The position numbers and the translations under genes are program-made. DNA of 64,000 bases from Tellurirhabdus rosea (GTDB taxonomy: Bacteria > Bacteroidota > Bacteroidia > Cytophagales > Spirosomataceae): contig NZ_CP111085.1 of the NCBI RefSeq assembly GCF_026278345.1, forward strand, positions 4,350,501-4,414,500. The letters are read 5' to 3'. The notes below the pieces were generated by a model, which had not been told where the DNA came from, did no database searches, and saw only the letters and a list, made by a program, of their open reading frames with translations. Shown piece after piece: positions 8,845 to 17,453 of the stretch (position 1 is the stretch's first letter; each line of letters opens with the position of its first letter).

Positions 8845-9801
8845 TCAGCTTTTCTTCAGCCCCAGTTCGCGCAGCCGCTCATCCAGAAACTCACCGGCGG
8901 TCATGTCGGCGTAAAGTTTCGGCTGTTCGGTGGTGACGCAGCTTTCCAGACAGGTCAGGTTCATGTCGCCGCGGGGGTGCATGAAGAACGGAATAGAATA
9001 GCGCGGGGTGTTCATCTTCTCGCGGGGCGGGTTCACCACGCGGTGGATGGTCGATTTGAGTTTGTGGTTGGTCAGCCGGTCGAGCATGTCACCGACGTTG
9101 ATAATCACCTGGTCGGGAAGCGCCGTAATGGGAATCCACTGGCCGTCGCGGCGCAGCACCTCCAGCCCTTCGGCCGAAGCGCCCATCAGCAGCGTGATGA
9201 GGTTGATATCCCCGTGGGCGGCGGCCCGTACGGCCCCTTCCGGAACAACATCCGGGTTCAGCGGGAAGTAGTGGATGGCCCGCAGGATGCTGTCGCCGTT
9301 TTTGACTTTATCCTCAAAATAGTCCTCCGGCAGTTCGAGGTACAGGGCAATGGCCCGCAGCAGCGTCTTGCCGGCATTTTCAAGCGTCCGGTACGTTTCG
9401 ACGGTGTGTTCCCTGAACTGGGGAAATTCTTCCGGGAAGACGTTTCCCGGCATGCCGTCGACGGGGTCAGGCTGCCCGACATGATAAAACTCCTTCAGAT
9501 CGGCCACCTTGAAGCCTTTGGCCGTTTCTTTGCCTTTACCGACATAGCCGCGCTGGCCGTGCAGTTCGGGGTGTTCGTATTTCTGCTTTACTTCGTCCGG
9601 CGCCTGGAAAAATTCCTGAACCGAACCGTACAGTTTCCCGGTCAGGTCGTCGGTCAGACCATGATTTTTGAGTGCAATGAAACCAATGTTGTTAAAAGCC
9701 GCGCCGAGATCACGCACAAATTTCGCCTTCCGCTCCGGGTCTCCCGAGTTAAAATCGGCCAAATCCAGCGACGGAATCTCGTCATACAGGATGTCGCTCA
9801 T
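8845..9801 (-). CDS. 2-oxoglutarate/Fe(II)-dependent dioxygenase, isopenicillin-N-synthase family
   Basis: The 318-residue protein has the N-terminal DIOX_N domain (GFIALKNHGL about 40-49, RGYVGKGKE about 84-92) and the jelly-roll core. Iron ligands are His196 and Asp198 (HGD) and His253 (TIHRVVNPP); the co-substrate motif is RYS at 267-269. All are intact, so it should be an active oxygenase using O2 and 2-oxoglutarate or a related mechanism. Its substrate cannot be read from sequence. The ATG at 9801 is used: the frame stays open to 9912 only because it runs through hairpin C. It follows the SOD gene on the same strand, separated by that hairpin. Confidence 0.85.
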   Translation of the reverse strand: MSDILYDEIPSLDLADFNSGDPERKAKFVRDLGAAFNNIGFIALKNHGLTDDLTGKLYGSVQEFFQAPDEVKQKYEHPELHGQRGYVGKGKETAKGFKVADLKEFYHVGQPDPVDGMPGNVFPEEFPQFREHTVETYRTLENAGKTLLRAIALYLELPEDYFEDKVKNGDSILRAIHYFPLNPDVVPEGAVRAAAHGDINLITLLMGASAEGLEVLRRDGQWIPITALPDQVIINVGDMLDRLTNHKLKSTIHRVVNPPREKMNTPRYSIPFFMHPRGDMNLTCLESCVTTEQPKLYADMTAGEFLDERLRELGLKKS

Positions 9802-9846
9802 TGTTGATGTAAGTTTTTGGCAAAGATAAGACTTCAAAGGTAAATT

Positions 9847-9965
9847 AGTCGTAAGTGCAGAAGTCGTAAGTCGTAAGTCGGCAAGTCGTAAGTGGCTCCG
9901 CCAGTTCAACATTGAGGCGGAGCTACTTACGACTTGCCGACTTACGACTTACCGACTTTTCGACT
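9847..9965. repeat. Hairpin element C: GCTCCGC-core inverted repeat with AAGTCGT-word arms
   Basis: Left arm 9847-9901 and right arm 9917-9965 surround a 15-base loop. Core GCTCCGC (9895-9901) faces GCGGAGC (9917-9923). The base pair next to the core is G/T, then the following 27 or so bases pair without error. The arms are five to six copies of the 7-base word AAGTCGT, with one copy expanded to AAGTCGGC. It ends one base before the stop codon of the SOD gene. Confidence 0.88.
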
Positions 9966-9966
9966 G

Positions 9967-10665
9967 TTAAACCGCCTTTCCGTATAATTCTTCCACTTTG
10001 TCCCAGTTCACGACGTTCCACCAGGCCGTGATGTAATCGGGGCGTTTGTTCTGGTATTTAAGGTAGTAGGCGTGTTCCCAGACATCGAGGCCCAAGATGG
10101 GTGTTCCTTTCTTCTCGGCCACGGCCATCAGTGGGTTGTCCTGGTTCGGCGTCGAGGTGATTTCCAGGTTTTTACCGTCCACGATCAGCCAAGCCCAGCC
10201 GGAACCGAAGCGGCCCGTAGCGGCTTTGGCAAACTCTTCTTTAAACTTATCGAACGACCCGAATTTCTGGTTGATGGCCGCCGCGACCCGGCCTTTGGGC
10301 TGGCCTCCGGCTTTCGGGGCCATCAGGCTCCAGAAGAACGTGTGATTCCAGTGTCCCCCGCCGTTGTTGCGGAGGGCCGCCGGGCTCTTGCCGTCAATTT
10401 TTTTCACCAGTTCGTCAATCGACATCTTGGCCATGTCTGTCCCGGCTACGGCCTTGTTGAGGTTATCGACGTAGGTTTTGTGGTGCCGTCCGTGGTGAAT
10501 TTCCATCGTCTGACGGTCAATGTGCGGTTCCAGTGCGGCGGCATCGAAGGGGAGAGGGGCCAGGGTGAACGGGCCGGACTGCTGCGTAGGCCGACCAAGC
10601 GTGCGGAAGGCGGTCAGACTCAGGGCGCTGCCAAAGGCAATTTGCAGAAACTCATTACGGGTCAT
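9967..10665 (-). CDS. sodA: Exported iron/manganese superoxide dismutase
   Basis: The 232-residue protein has a hydrophobic N-terminal export signal (about 1-29) followed by a complete Fe/Mn SOD. Metal ligands are His57 ([11 protein letters not shown]), His109 (NHTFFW), Asp195 and His199 (DVWEHAYY). GGGHWNHT and the C-terminal [14 protein letters not shown] are standard. It dismutates superoxide to peroxide and oxygen; the export signal places it in the periplasm or beyond, unlike the usual cytoplasmic enzyme. The metal preference is not decided by the sequence seen here, so the symbol stands for the fold. The upstream region holds a short hairpin near 10700-10720. Confidence 0.9.
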   Translation of the reverse strand: MTRNEFLQIAFGSALSLTAFRTLGRPTQQSGPFTLAPLPFDAAALEPHIDRQTMEIHHGRHHKTYVDNLNKAVAGTDMAKMSIDELVKKIDGKSPAALRNNGGGHWNHTFFWSLMAPKAGGQPKGRVAAAINQKFGSFDKFKEEFAKAATGRFGSGWAWLIVDGKNLEITSTPNQDNPLMAVAEKKGTPILGLDVWEHAYYLKYQNKRPDYITAWWNVVNWDKVEELYGKAV

Positions 10666-10914
10666 GTCAGCTCTGTTTTGTTCGGGATGAATAGAATGTG
10701 GCTATCCGTTGATAGCGGCTTTAGACAACAAATAAACGGGTTTTTGGGAAAAAACGGGTACGGCTTCGCCTTCGGCTTTTAGCGTTTCAGGCAATCAACC
10801 ATCCGGTTCGCGGCAGTCACGGCTGGCTTCCGCCCCCGACAAACCCACCTTTGCCGGGTAAACAACAAACAACTGGATAACCCAAATGGCCTGCGGTTGT
10901 CGGTAAATTATTCC

Positions 10915-11643
10915 ATGAAAAGCTTACTCACGAAAATGACGGCCGGACTCCTGCTGTTGGGGGCGACCGCCTGCGAAGAACACAACCACAACCACGGACC
11001 AGCGCCCCGAAGCGGTTACGTGACCGGCAAGGCAACGGACATCCAGGGCCGCCCGCTGGCCGGAGCCCGGATCGTGGTCAACAACACCCAGTTCCACAAC
11101 AGCAACATCCTGGGCCAGACCGACGCCTCGGGACGCTACGAACTGCGGACCACGCCCGGCTCCTGGTACGTGCGCGGCACAACCCAACTAACCTTCGACG
11201 GAAAGTCCTACACGCTCGATCTGCATCCGGACGGGGACGAGGCTTTTGCCGGCAGCGACGGCGCCGTCCGGAACCTGAGCCTGAAGCTGGCCGGTCCGCG
11301 AACGGGCGAGTTTGGGAACGACGGCTTTTATGGCGGCCAGATCGAAGTTTTTACCTGGGGACTCGAAACCGAACAGGTTGAACTGACGCTGGAACCGGCG
11401 GGCAAACTCCTCGACGGCAGCACGGGCAAAACCCTCACCCGCAAACCCCAGAACATGTACATCGACGACGTGCCACTGGGAAAATACAAAATCACGGCCC
11501 GCTACGGCAGCGCAAAAAAGCCGCTCAACGTACGAATCCGGAATAAAAATCAGACCTATGCGCCCTCCGTAACGGACAGCTTCGACCCGGCTTATCCGGG
11601 TGCGGAGGGACGCTACAAACTGAATGTGGAAGTGGAGTTGTAG
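10915..11643 (+). CDS. Lipoprotein with carboxypeptidase-regulatory-like domain
   Basis: The 242-residue protein has a lipoprotein signal peptide ending LLGATAC (Cys14), followed by a His/Asn-rich stretch EEHNHNHGPAP. A CarboxypepD_reg-like fold follows (VTGKATDIQGRPLAGARIVV, then DASGRYELRTTPGSWYVRG). The rest is beta-rich with no motif I recognise. It should sit on the outer membrane or cell surface. The ATG at 10915 is preferred over a GTG-led extension from 10897 because it puts the signal peptide at the start. A weak CACCTTTG box (one mismatch) is near 10846. Function unknown. Confidence 0.75.
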   Translation: MKSLLTKMTAGLLLLGATACEEHNHNHGPAPRSGYVTGKATDIQGRPLAGARIVVNNTQFHNSNILGQTDASGRYELRTTPGSWYVRGTTQLTFDGKSYTLDLHPDGDEAFAGSDGAVRNLSLKLAGPRTGEFGNDGFYGGQIEVFTWGLETEQVELTLEPAGKLLDGSTGKTLTRKPQNMYIDDVPLGKYKITARYGSAKKPLNVRIRNKNQTYAPSVTDSFDPAYPGAEGRYKLNVEVEL

Positions 11644-11793
11644 CCGGAAACAAGCCGCTGCCCGGCACTCCGGACATCGTTTTGTACAACTCAACGGGCG
11701 AAAACTCCGCTTAATCCAGCCAACGAATGGTCCTGTGTTTACGGGACGCCAATTTTACAACGTAAACAACAAAAAAACGCGTAAGCGTATCCC

Positions 11794-12726
11794 ATGAAAA
11801 CATTTCTCACACTCATTGCTCTGGCCGTAGTACCCCTGGGCCTGTCGGCTCAAACCAAAACGACAACCGCCAAAAAGCCCGTCCCGGCAGCGGTAAAGAC
11901 AACAACGACCAAACCGGCGGCGCGTCCGGCGGCCACCACCGCCCGGTCAGCCGCCAAACCGGCCCCGGCACGTCCGACCTCCGTTCAGAAAACGGCGGTG
12001 GTCGCTCAGGCCGACAAAGCGACCAAACCCGCAGCGACCACGGCCACGCAGGCGACCGCTCCTGCTAAACCGCAATCGACTACCACCGCGGCAACGGCCC
12101 AGCCTCAGAAACCGGCCCGCACGGCCTCGGTCGCGCCGGTGGTGGCCGGGGAGGAGAGCCGCTTCCGGATTGGTTTCCGGGTAGGCGGTAATGCTTCCAC
12201 GTTTGGCGGGGTCAACGATTCGCAACTGGGCGGCGGTGTCAGCATCGAGCGGGTCATGGGCTTCCACGGCGGGCTGGTCATCAACATCGGCGGGCCGAAG
12301 TTCTCCGTGCAACCCGAAATCCTGTATTCGCAGTACGGCTTCAAGATCGCGGCTGGCTCGGAATACCTCAAGTTTAAATACAACATGGTGGAAGTGCCCA
12401 TTCTGGCAAAAGCGAGTTTTGGCAAACCCGGTATGAAGGTGTTTGTCAACGCCGGGCCGGTGGTGTCGTACGTCCTCAACGGCACGATGTCGTACAGCGC
12501 CAGCGGCGAAACGGGTTCGCAGCCCCTGGATATGAAGAACGAAGGCCGCGTGGCGTACGGGGCAGCCGGCGGGCTGGGCATCTCGCTGGCCGCAGGACCG
12601 GGCCGGGTTTCGGTCGAAGGCCGCTACAACTACCTCATGAACGGCTCGACGGCCGACGGCACGAAGCTGACGCCCCAGAATGCCATGCTGTCGGTGAGCT
12701 ACCAGTTGCCGCTGGGTGGCCGTTAA
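11794..12726 (+). CDS. PorT-like outer-membrane beta-barrel protein with Ala/Lys/Thr/Pro-rich linker
   Basis: The 310-residue protein has a signal peptide (1-19, ending LSAQ), then about 100 residues of low-complexity Ala/Lys/Pro/Thr sequence. An eight-stranded barrel follows, from about residue 125 (RIGFRVGGNASTFGG) to the final SVSYQLPLGG. The barrel matches the PorT/OMP_b-brl_2 group. The linker resembles periplasm-spanning or wall-contacting tethers, which is inference. The stop codon shares TTAA with the stop of the convergent kinase gene. Ligand and role unknown. Confidence 0.75.
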   Translation: MKTFLTLIALAVVPLGLSAQTKTTTAKKPVPAAVKTTTTKPAARPAATTARSAAKPAPARPTSVQKTAVVAQADKATKPAATTATQATAPAKPQSTTTAATAQPQKPARTASVAPVVAGEESRFRIGFRVGGNASTFGGVNDSQLGGGVSIERVMGFHGGLVINIGGPKFSVQPEILYSQYGFKIAAGSEYLKFKYNMVEVPILAKASFGKPGMKVFVNAGPVVSYVLNGTMSYSASGETGSQPLDMKNEGRVAYGAAGGLGISLAAGPGRVSVEGRYNYLMNGSTADGTKLTPQNAMLSVSYQLPLGGR

Positions 12727-14057
12727 TCCCGGCGGGTCATCGCCACGGGCTGCGGCATCAGCAGAGGCAGCGTCACCCGAAACCAGCCGTCCCGTTCTTC
12801 AATGATCGGGGCGGGCTGGTTCAGGAGGCGATATTTGACCGCAATATTCGACAGGCCGACGCCATTGGACTCTACCCGGAGCTTCTTCCGTTGCAGGTTG
12901 TTTTCCATCACCAGCTGGCGGTCTTCCGTCGTCCGGATGCGGATGGTCAGCGGGTGGTCGGGCAGGATAATGTTGTGCTTGACCGCGTTTTCCAGCAACA
13001 ACTGAAGCGTCAGGGGCGGGAGCAGGGCCTCCAGATCGGCCGGACTGATGTCGATGTGCAGGTCCACGCTGTTGCCGAACCGGGTCCGGAGCAGGTGAAA
13101 ATACGATTCGATGAACGACATTTCGATTCCGAGCGTGGTCAGTTCGTGTTCGTTGCTTCGTAAAAGATAGCGATACACGCTGGAAAGTTCGTTGACAAAA
13201 TCCTCGGCCTGCTGCGGGCTGTCTTCAATCAGCGACGAGAGCGTATTCAGGCTGTTGAACAGAAAATGCGGGTTGATCTGGCTCTGCAACGCCCGCATCT
13301 GCGCCTCCGTTTTTTCCTGTTTAAGCTGCTGGAGCGTGAGGTTGGCTTCCAGTTGTTCGCGGTGGCGCTGTTCGCGTTCTCGTTCGAGCACGAGCGCCTG
13401 CCGGACGGATTCGCGACGGTGCCGGTAGGAAATTCCCAGCGCAAAAAAGATCAGGTCCAGCACCACCCCCGACTGAATCCAGAAATCCGGATGTTTCCAG
13501 GACAGGGCCTGCAACTGCAGCGCCGGGTCCCGCAGCAGCAGCGCGAGCGCTACCGAGTGGTTGAGCAGCAGGGCAGCGGTTCCGGCCACAAAAAAACGGG
13601 CCACCATGTCCTTCGAGCGGATGAACGTCACGACAATATACGCCCCGATGGCCACCAGCGAGAACCGGACGGGCTGCAGCAGAATCTGGTGCAGCGGGGT
13701 CTGCCAGAAATCCGTAAACAGGTAGACGTAGGTTTTGGTAACGCAGTAGAACACCATCGCCCACTGCACCCATTTCACCGCGCGCAGCAGATGGGGCCGG
13801 TCCCGCAGATTCAGGAAAAGCTTCGCCAGTTCCAGGTACAGGATGTAGCCGGAGTAGGACAGCAGCAGCTTGTAAAAATTGGCGATATTGTAAGAAAGCG
13901 CGTAGTGATTGACGTTGAAATAAGCCGCCCAGACGAGGGTATAAATGGTGTAAATGGCGTAAATCCGTTCGCGGTACATGAACCACTGCACGCCGTTAGC
14001 CAGAAACATGGCGAGGACCATGCCCAGAAAAATCGGGGACGACTCCTGAAAAGTCAT
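12723..14057 (-). CDS. LytS-type sensor histidine kinase with 7-helix membrane sensor
   Basis: The 444-residue protein has about seven membrane helices (10-215) like the 7TMR-DISM sensor group. A coiled coil (about 215-258) follows, then a His_kinase domain with QSQINPHFLFNSLN (phospho-acceptor His264). The N-box LLLENAVKHN and the G-box NGVGLSNI are intact. It should autophosphorylate and pass phosphate to a LytTR regulator, but none lies near. It is the first of three such kinases in a row and is divergent from the second. The domain sequence is close to that of the third kinase (ELSSVYRYLL, PPLTLQLL in both), suggesting tandem duplication. Confidence 0.88.
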   Translation of the reverse strand: MTFQESSPIFLGMVLAMFLANGVQWFMYRERIYAIYTIYTLVWAAYFNVNHYALSYNIANFYKLLLSYSGYILYLELAKLFLNLRDRPHLLRAVKWVQWAMVFYCVTKTYVYLFTDFWQTPLHQILLQPVRFSLVAIGAYIVVTFIRSKDMVARFFVAGTAALLLNHSVALALLLRDPALQLQALSWKHPDFWIQSGVVLDLIFFALGISYRHRRESVRQALVLEREREQRHREQLEANLTLQQLKQEKTEAQMRALQSQINPHFLFNSLNTLSSLIEDSPQQAEDFVNELSSVYRYLLRSNEHELTTLGIEMSFIESYFHLLRTRFGNSVDLHIDISPADLEALLPPLTLQLLLENAVKHNIILPDHPLTIRIRTTEDRQLVMENNLQRKKLRVESNGVGLSNIAVKYRLLNQPAPIIEERDGWFRVTLPLLMPQPVAMTRRD

Positions 14058-14247
14058 TGCGGCTATACTGGATTAGAGGAGGTTATAAATTTTCCGAAAG
14101 TACAAAAAAAGCCGATTGACGGCGAAAAGGATTACGTATACGGCTCATGCGAAGGGTGAACTACGGTTCAGTACCGGATTCGACGCATTGAGACATCTAG
14201 TTCGTCAACTGGTCCTCATTTCTTTGCGGGCATTCACCCCTGCCAAT

Positions 14248-14255
14248 TATCTTTG
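14248..14255 (+). promoter_or_regulatory. TATCTTTG, Bacteroidota -7 box
   Basis: Exact TAnnTTTG match 22 bases before the TTG start at 14278. It gives a leader of roughly 15 bases and supports that non-ATG start. Confidence 0.5.
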
Positions 14256-14277
14256 AAAAAGTAAACCAACCAATCCC

Positions 14278-15366
14278 TTGCAACCAGAGAAACAACATAC
14301 AGGCACACTCGTCGGCGTCGATCCGCAGCAGGATAAGTGGCTGCGAATCATCGGCATTCCGGTGGCGGTGCTGCCGTTTGTCTTTTTTTACCTGGAAGAA
14401 TACGGCTACGACTGGCGCCTGTTTCTGATGACGTTTGTCTGGGGAGTGGTTTCGACGGCGACGGCCTGGTGGGTCCTGTTCTGGTGGGTCATGCGGGTCC
14501 GGTCGCGCTTCACCCGCAAGTCCGAAACGGGCCGGCGCGTCTTCTGGACCTTTGCGGGCTATTCCCTGTTTACCCTCATCCTGCAGCCCGCCGAAACCTG
14601 GGGCATCACGCAGATCGACCTGACGGGCCTGATGGCCGAACCCGAGTTTCCCCGGACGTACGTGATCCACATCTGCCTGGCCCTGACGTTTGTCATCATC
14701 GTCGGCGGGTATTACGAAGTCACCTACTACCTGTACCTCTACCGGCAGGCCGTGGCCGAGTCGGAGGCTTTCCAGAAAGCGCGGCTGCAAAGCCAGCTCG
14801 ACGGGCTGAAAAACCAGGTGAACCCGCATTTTCTGTTCAACAGCCTCAATTCGCTCTCGGCGCTGATCTGGGAAGACCGGCAGCGGGCCGGAGAGTTTCT
14901 GGACGAACTGGCCACGGTGTACCGCTACCTGCTGCAGTCGAGCCAGTGCCGCCTGATGCCGCTGCGCAACGAGACCAACTTCATCCGCTCTTTTTTCTTC
15001 CTGCTGCAAACCCGCTACGGCGCCGCGCTGGAACTGGAACTGGAGACCCGCAACGCCCCGAAAAATCGCTACCTGCCGCCGATGACGCTCCAGATTCTGG
15101 TCGAAAATGCCATCCGGCACAACGTCACCGAAGCCGACCGGCCGCTGCGAATCCGGGTGGAAGTGGGTCAGGAAACCATCATTGTCACCAATACGATTCA
15201 GCGGAAAAAAGACCCGGTGGCCCGGCTCTCGGGCGGGCTCTCGCACCTGGACACGCTCTATGGCACCCTGGGCCTGTCGCGCCCCCGCATCACGGACGAC
15301 GGCCGGACGTTTCGGGTCGAACTGGAACTTGCTCAGGATACCGAAGATTTGGTAGCTTTGTCGTAA
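14278..15366 (+). CDS. LytS-type sensor histidine kinase with degenerate ATP-lid motif
   Basis: The 362-residue protein has four membrane helices (about 22-150). The kinase domain shows KNQVNPHFLFNSLN (His183) and N-box LVENAIRHN. The G-box, usually NGxGLxNI, reads SGGLSHLDTLY here, missing one glycine of the ATP lid. It may bind ATP weakly or work with a neighbour. The start is TTG at 14278, chosen because no in-frame ATG precedes the first membrane helix and a promoter box fits. It is 30 bases from the next kinase on the same strand; no regulator gene is beside it. Confidence 0.8.
   Translation: MQPEKQHTGTLVGVDPQQDKWLRIIGIPVAVLPFVFFYLEEYGYDWRLFLMTFVWGVVSTATAWWVLFWWVMRVRSRFTRKSETGRRVFWTFAGYSLFTLILQPAETWGITQIDLTGLMAEPEFPRTYVIHICLALTFVIIVGGYYEVTYYLYLYRQAVAESEAFQKARLQSQLDGLKNQVNPHFLFNSLNSLSALIWEDRQRAGEFLDELATVYRYLLQSSQCRLMPLRNETNFIRSFFFLLQTRYGAALELELETRNAPKNRYLPPMTLQILVENAIRHNVTEADRPLRIRVEVGQETIIVTNTIQRKKDPVARLSGGLSHLDTLYGTLGLSRPRITDDGRTFRVELELAQDTEDLVALS
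15353..15360 (+). promoter_or_regulatory. TAGCTTTG, Bacteroidota -7 box inside the end of the preceding gene
   Basis: Exact TAnnTTTG match 36 bases before the TTG start at 15397. The third kinase may thus have its own promoter in addition to read-through. Confidence 0.4.
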
Positions 15367-15396
15367 GTCCGCCAGGAAGGCCGGACGCTACCAGCC

Positions 15397-16476
15397 TTGA
15401 AGACCACACCGTTCACCCGTCGGGATACCGTTTTTGCTCTGGGTATCCTGCCGCTTTACTATCTGCTGCTGAACTACCTGCTTTTCGGAGAGGTATATTT
15501 CCGGCGGGCAGACGTTTTTGTGCTTTCCTCGATTGGGGTCCTGCTGGTCTGGACGCCGGTCTATTTTCTGCACGCCCTTCCGGCGGGTTACCTGCGCCGG
15601 TGGTATCCGGATGTCCGGCACATCTGGCGACGGCTACTGCTGGGTCTCCTGATTCACGTAGTACTGTCGTCCCTCGCCATTCTTCTGCTTTTTTACGGGT
15701 ACGAATGGAGCGACTTTCCGGGCTATACCTTCAGCGAAACCCGGCTTTACACGGCTTTGCTCTGCGGTTTGGCCGGAGAACTGATCGTCGGGCTGGTCCA
15801 CGAAAGTCTGTACACCTTCGAGCGCTGGTCGCAGACGTTGAGCGAAACCGAGAAGTACCGCCGGGCCAGCCTGCAAAGCCAGCTCGAAAGTTTGAAACAG
15901 CAGATCAATCCGCATTTCCTGTTCAACAGCCTCAACTCGCTTTCGTCCCTGATCGACGACGACCCGGAGCGGGCCGACGAATTCATTGAAGAACTGTCGA
16001 GCGTGTACCGCTACCTGCTCAAAACGAACGAGGGTGAACTGACGACCCTGGCGGCCGAGCTGCGCTTTATCCAGTCGTATTTTCACCTCCAGCACACGCG
16101 GTACGGCAGCGGGTTGTCCCTGCATGTCCAGGTGACGGAGGAATTTATGGCGATGCTGCTGCCTCCGCTGACACTGCAACTGCTGGTAGAAAACGCCATC
16201 AAGCACAACGTCGTGGCGGCGGACCAGCCCCTGGAAATCTGGATTGAAACCAGCCTACCGGAAGCGGCCGAGGGGGAGCCGGTGCCGGGCTACCTGCGCG
16301 TTCGGAACAACCTGCAGCGGCGGGCCAGCCGGGTGCTGTCCAACGGGGTGGGACTGACCAACATCGAAACCAAGTACGATCTGCTGGGACGGCACAAAAT
16401 CCGAATCAGTAACGAAGACGGGCAGTTTTCGGTAACTTTGCCGTTGCTGGCCTCCCAGCCGGTCTTTCAGGTATAA
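15397..16476 (+). CDS. LytS-type sensor histidine kinase
   Basis: The 359-residue protein has four membrane helices (about 12-140), a short coiled coil, and a His_kinase domain with KQQINPHFLFNSLN (His173). N-box LLVENAIKHN and G-box NGVGLTNI are intact. The start is TTG at 15397. It closely resembles the kinase at 12723-14057 within the catalytic region. With 14278-15366 it probably forms a two-gene unit and might heterodimerise with that degenerate kinase, which is inference. The cognate regulator may be the LytTR protein near 26 kb or one outside the window. Confidence 0.87.
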   Translation: MKTTPFTRRDTVFALGILPLYYLLLNYLLFGEVYFRRADVFVLSSIGVLLVWTPVYFLHALPAGYLRRWYPDVRHIWRRLLLGLLIHVVLSSLAILLLFYGYEWSDFPGYTFSETRLYTALLCGLAGELIVGLVHESLYTFERWSQTLSETEKYRRASLQSQLESLKQQINPHFLFNSLNSLSSLIDDDPERADEFIEELSSVYRYLLKTNEGELTTLAAELRFIQSYFHLQHTRYGSGLSLHVQVTEEFMAMLLPPLTLQLLVENAIKHNVVAADQPLEIWIETSLPEAAEGEPVPGYLRVRNNLQRRASRVLSNGVGLTNIETKYDLLGRHKIRISNEDGQFSVTLPLLASQPVFQV

Positions 16477-16548
16477 ACCCGGATCGATTCGCGGACACCA
16501 GCAGGAGAAAAGAAAAATGACGGAACGACAGCCCTCCGAAACGGAACC

Positions 16549-16590
16549 CTGTCTCTAATCTCTTATCTCGTGTCTCTTGTCTCTTTTTCC
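16549..16590. repeat. Unpaired word-repeat arm D (GAGACAA words on the minus strand)
   Basis: About five copies of a 7-base word (TCTCTTG and variants on the plus strand) follow one another in the gap between two plus-strand genes. No matching inverted arm and no GCTCCGC core are seen nearby, so it looks like half of a hairpin of the kind found elsewhere in the window. Confidence 0.55.
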
Positions 16591-16655
16591 CGTGACAAAG
16601 CGGGACAAAATGCGTTAAGCTACCGAGACCGTTTGAACCTTGTGAACAAAAACCA

Positions 16656-17453
16656 GTGACCAATCTCGAACCTCAATTAAGAACCGTCGATGTGGTGCGG
16701 TATGTCACGCCGCTGCGCGAAGGCGGGTCTTTACCGGCCATTGTCGAGGCCGACGACGATTTTCTGTATGTCCAGAAGTTTCGCGGGGCGGGGCAGGGCG
16801 TCAAGGCGCTCATTGCCGAGCTGATTGCCGGAGAACTGGCCCGGGCGCTGGGCCTGCGCGTGCCCGAGATCGTTTTTACCAACATCGACCCCGCTTTTGG
16901 CCGCACCGAGCCCGACGAGGAAATTCAGGACCTGCTCAAAGCCAGTGCCGGCCTGAATCTGGCCTTGCACTACCTGTCCGGGGCCATCACCTTCGACCCC
17001 CTGGTCACGTCGGTGGACGCCCGGCTGGCGTCGCAGATTGTCTGGCTCGACTGTCTGGTCACAAACGTGGACCGCACCGCCCGCAACACCAACCTGCTGA
17101 TGTGGCATAAGGAACTCTGGCTGATCGACCACGGGGCGGCGCTGTATTTCCACCACACGGGCCAGCCCTGGGAGGAGCAGGCCCGCCGCCCGTTTGCGCA
17201 GGTGAAAGACCACGTGCTGCTGCCGAAAGCGACGGAACTGGCCGCTGTGGATGCCGAGTACAAACCCCTGCTGACGCCCGAGCGCATCCGGGCCATCGTG
17301 GCGCTGGTGCCGGACGACTGGCTGACGGACAACTCGTCGGAGGGGTCGCCGGAGGAACGGCGTCAGGTATATGTCAATTTTCTGGAAACCCGCCTTGCCG
17401 CGTCGGTTATTTTTGTGAATGCAGCCCAAGATGCAAGAAAAGCACGTTTTTGA
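16656..17453 (+). CDS. HipA-like kinase-fold protein (HipA_2 type)
   Basis: The 265-residue protein has the core of a HipA-type kinase without the N-terminal HipA_N subdomain. Candidate ATP lysine is Lys41 (YVQKF). The catalytic loop is NVDRTARNTN (137-146, Asp139), and the metal-binding DxG equivalent is IDHG (Asp158). True HipA phosphorylates a tRNA synthetase and pairs with a DNA-binding HipB; here no HTH partner exists. Instead the last 35 bases overlap a DUF3037 gene, a pairing I know from other genomes but whose role is not established as far as I am aware. The start is GTG at 16656; no ATG fits. Confidence 0.8.
   Translation: MTNLEPQLRTVDVVRYVTPLREGGSLPAIVEADDDFLYVQKFRGAGQGVKALIAELIAGELARALGLRVPEIVFTNIDPAFGRTEPDEEIQDLLKASAGLNLALHYLSGAITFDPLVTSVDARLASQIVWLDCLVTNVDRTARNTNLLMWHKELWLIDHGAALYFHHTGQPWEEQARRPFAQVKDHVLLPKATELAAVDAEYKPLLTPERIRAIVALVPDDWLTDNSSEGSPEERRQVYVNFLETRLAASVIFVNAAQDARKARF

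Noticed and set aside
9802-9912. N-terminal extension of the 2OG oxygenase to 9912
   Set aside because: It would translate part of hairpin C; the family's usual start is at 9801.
12723-12726. Shared TTAA stop of convergent genes as a control element
   Set aside because: A four-base palindrome naturally gives two TAA stops; tight packing explains it.
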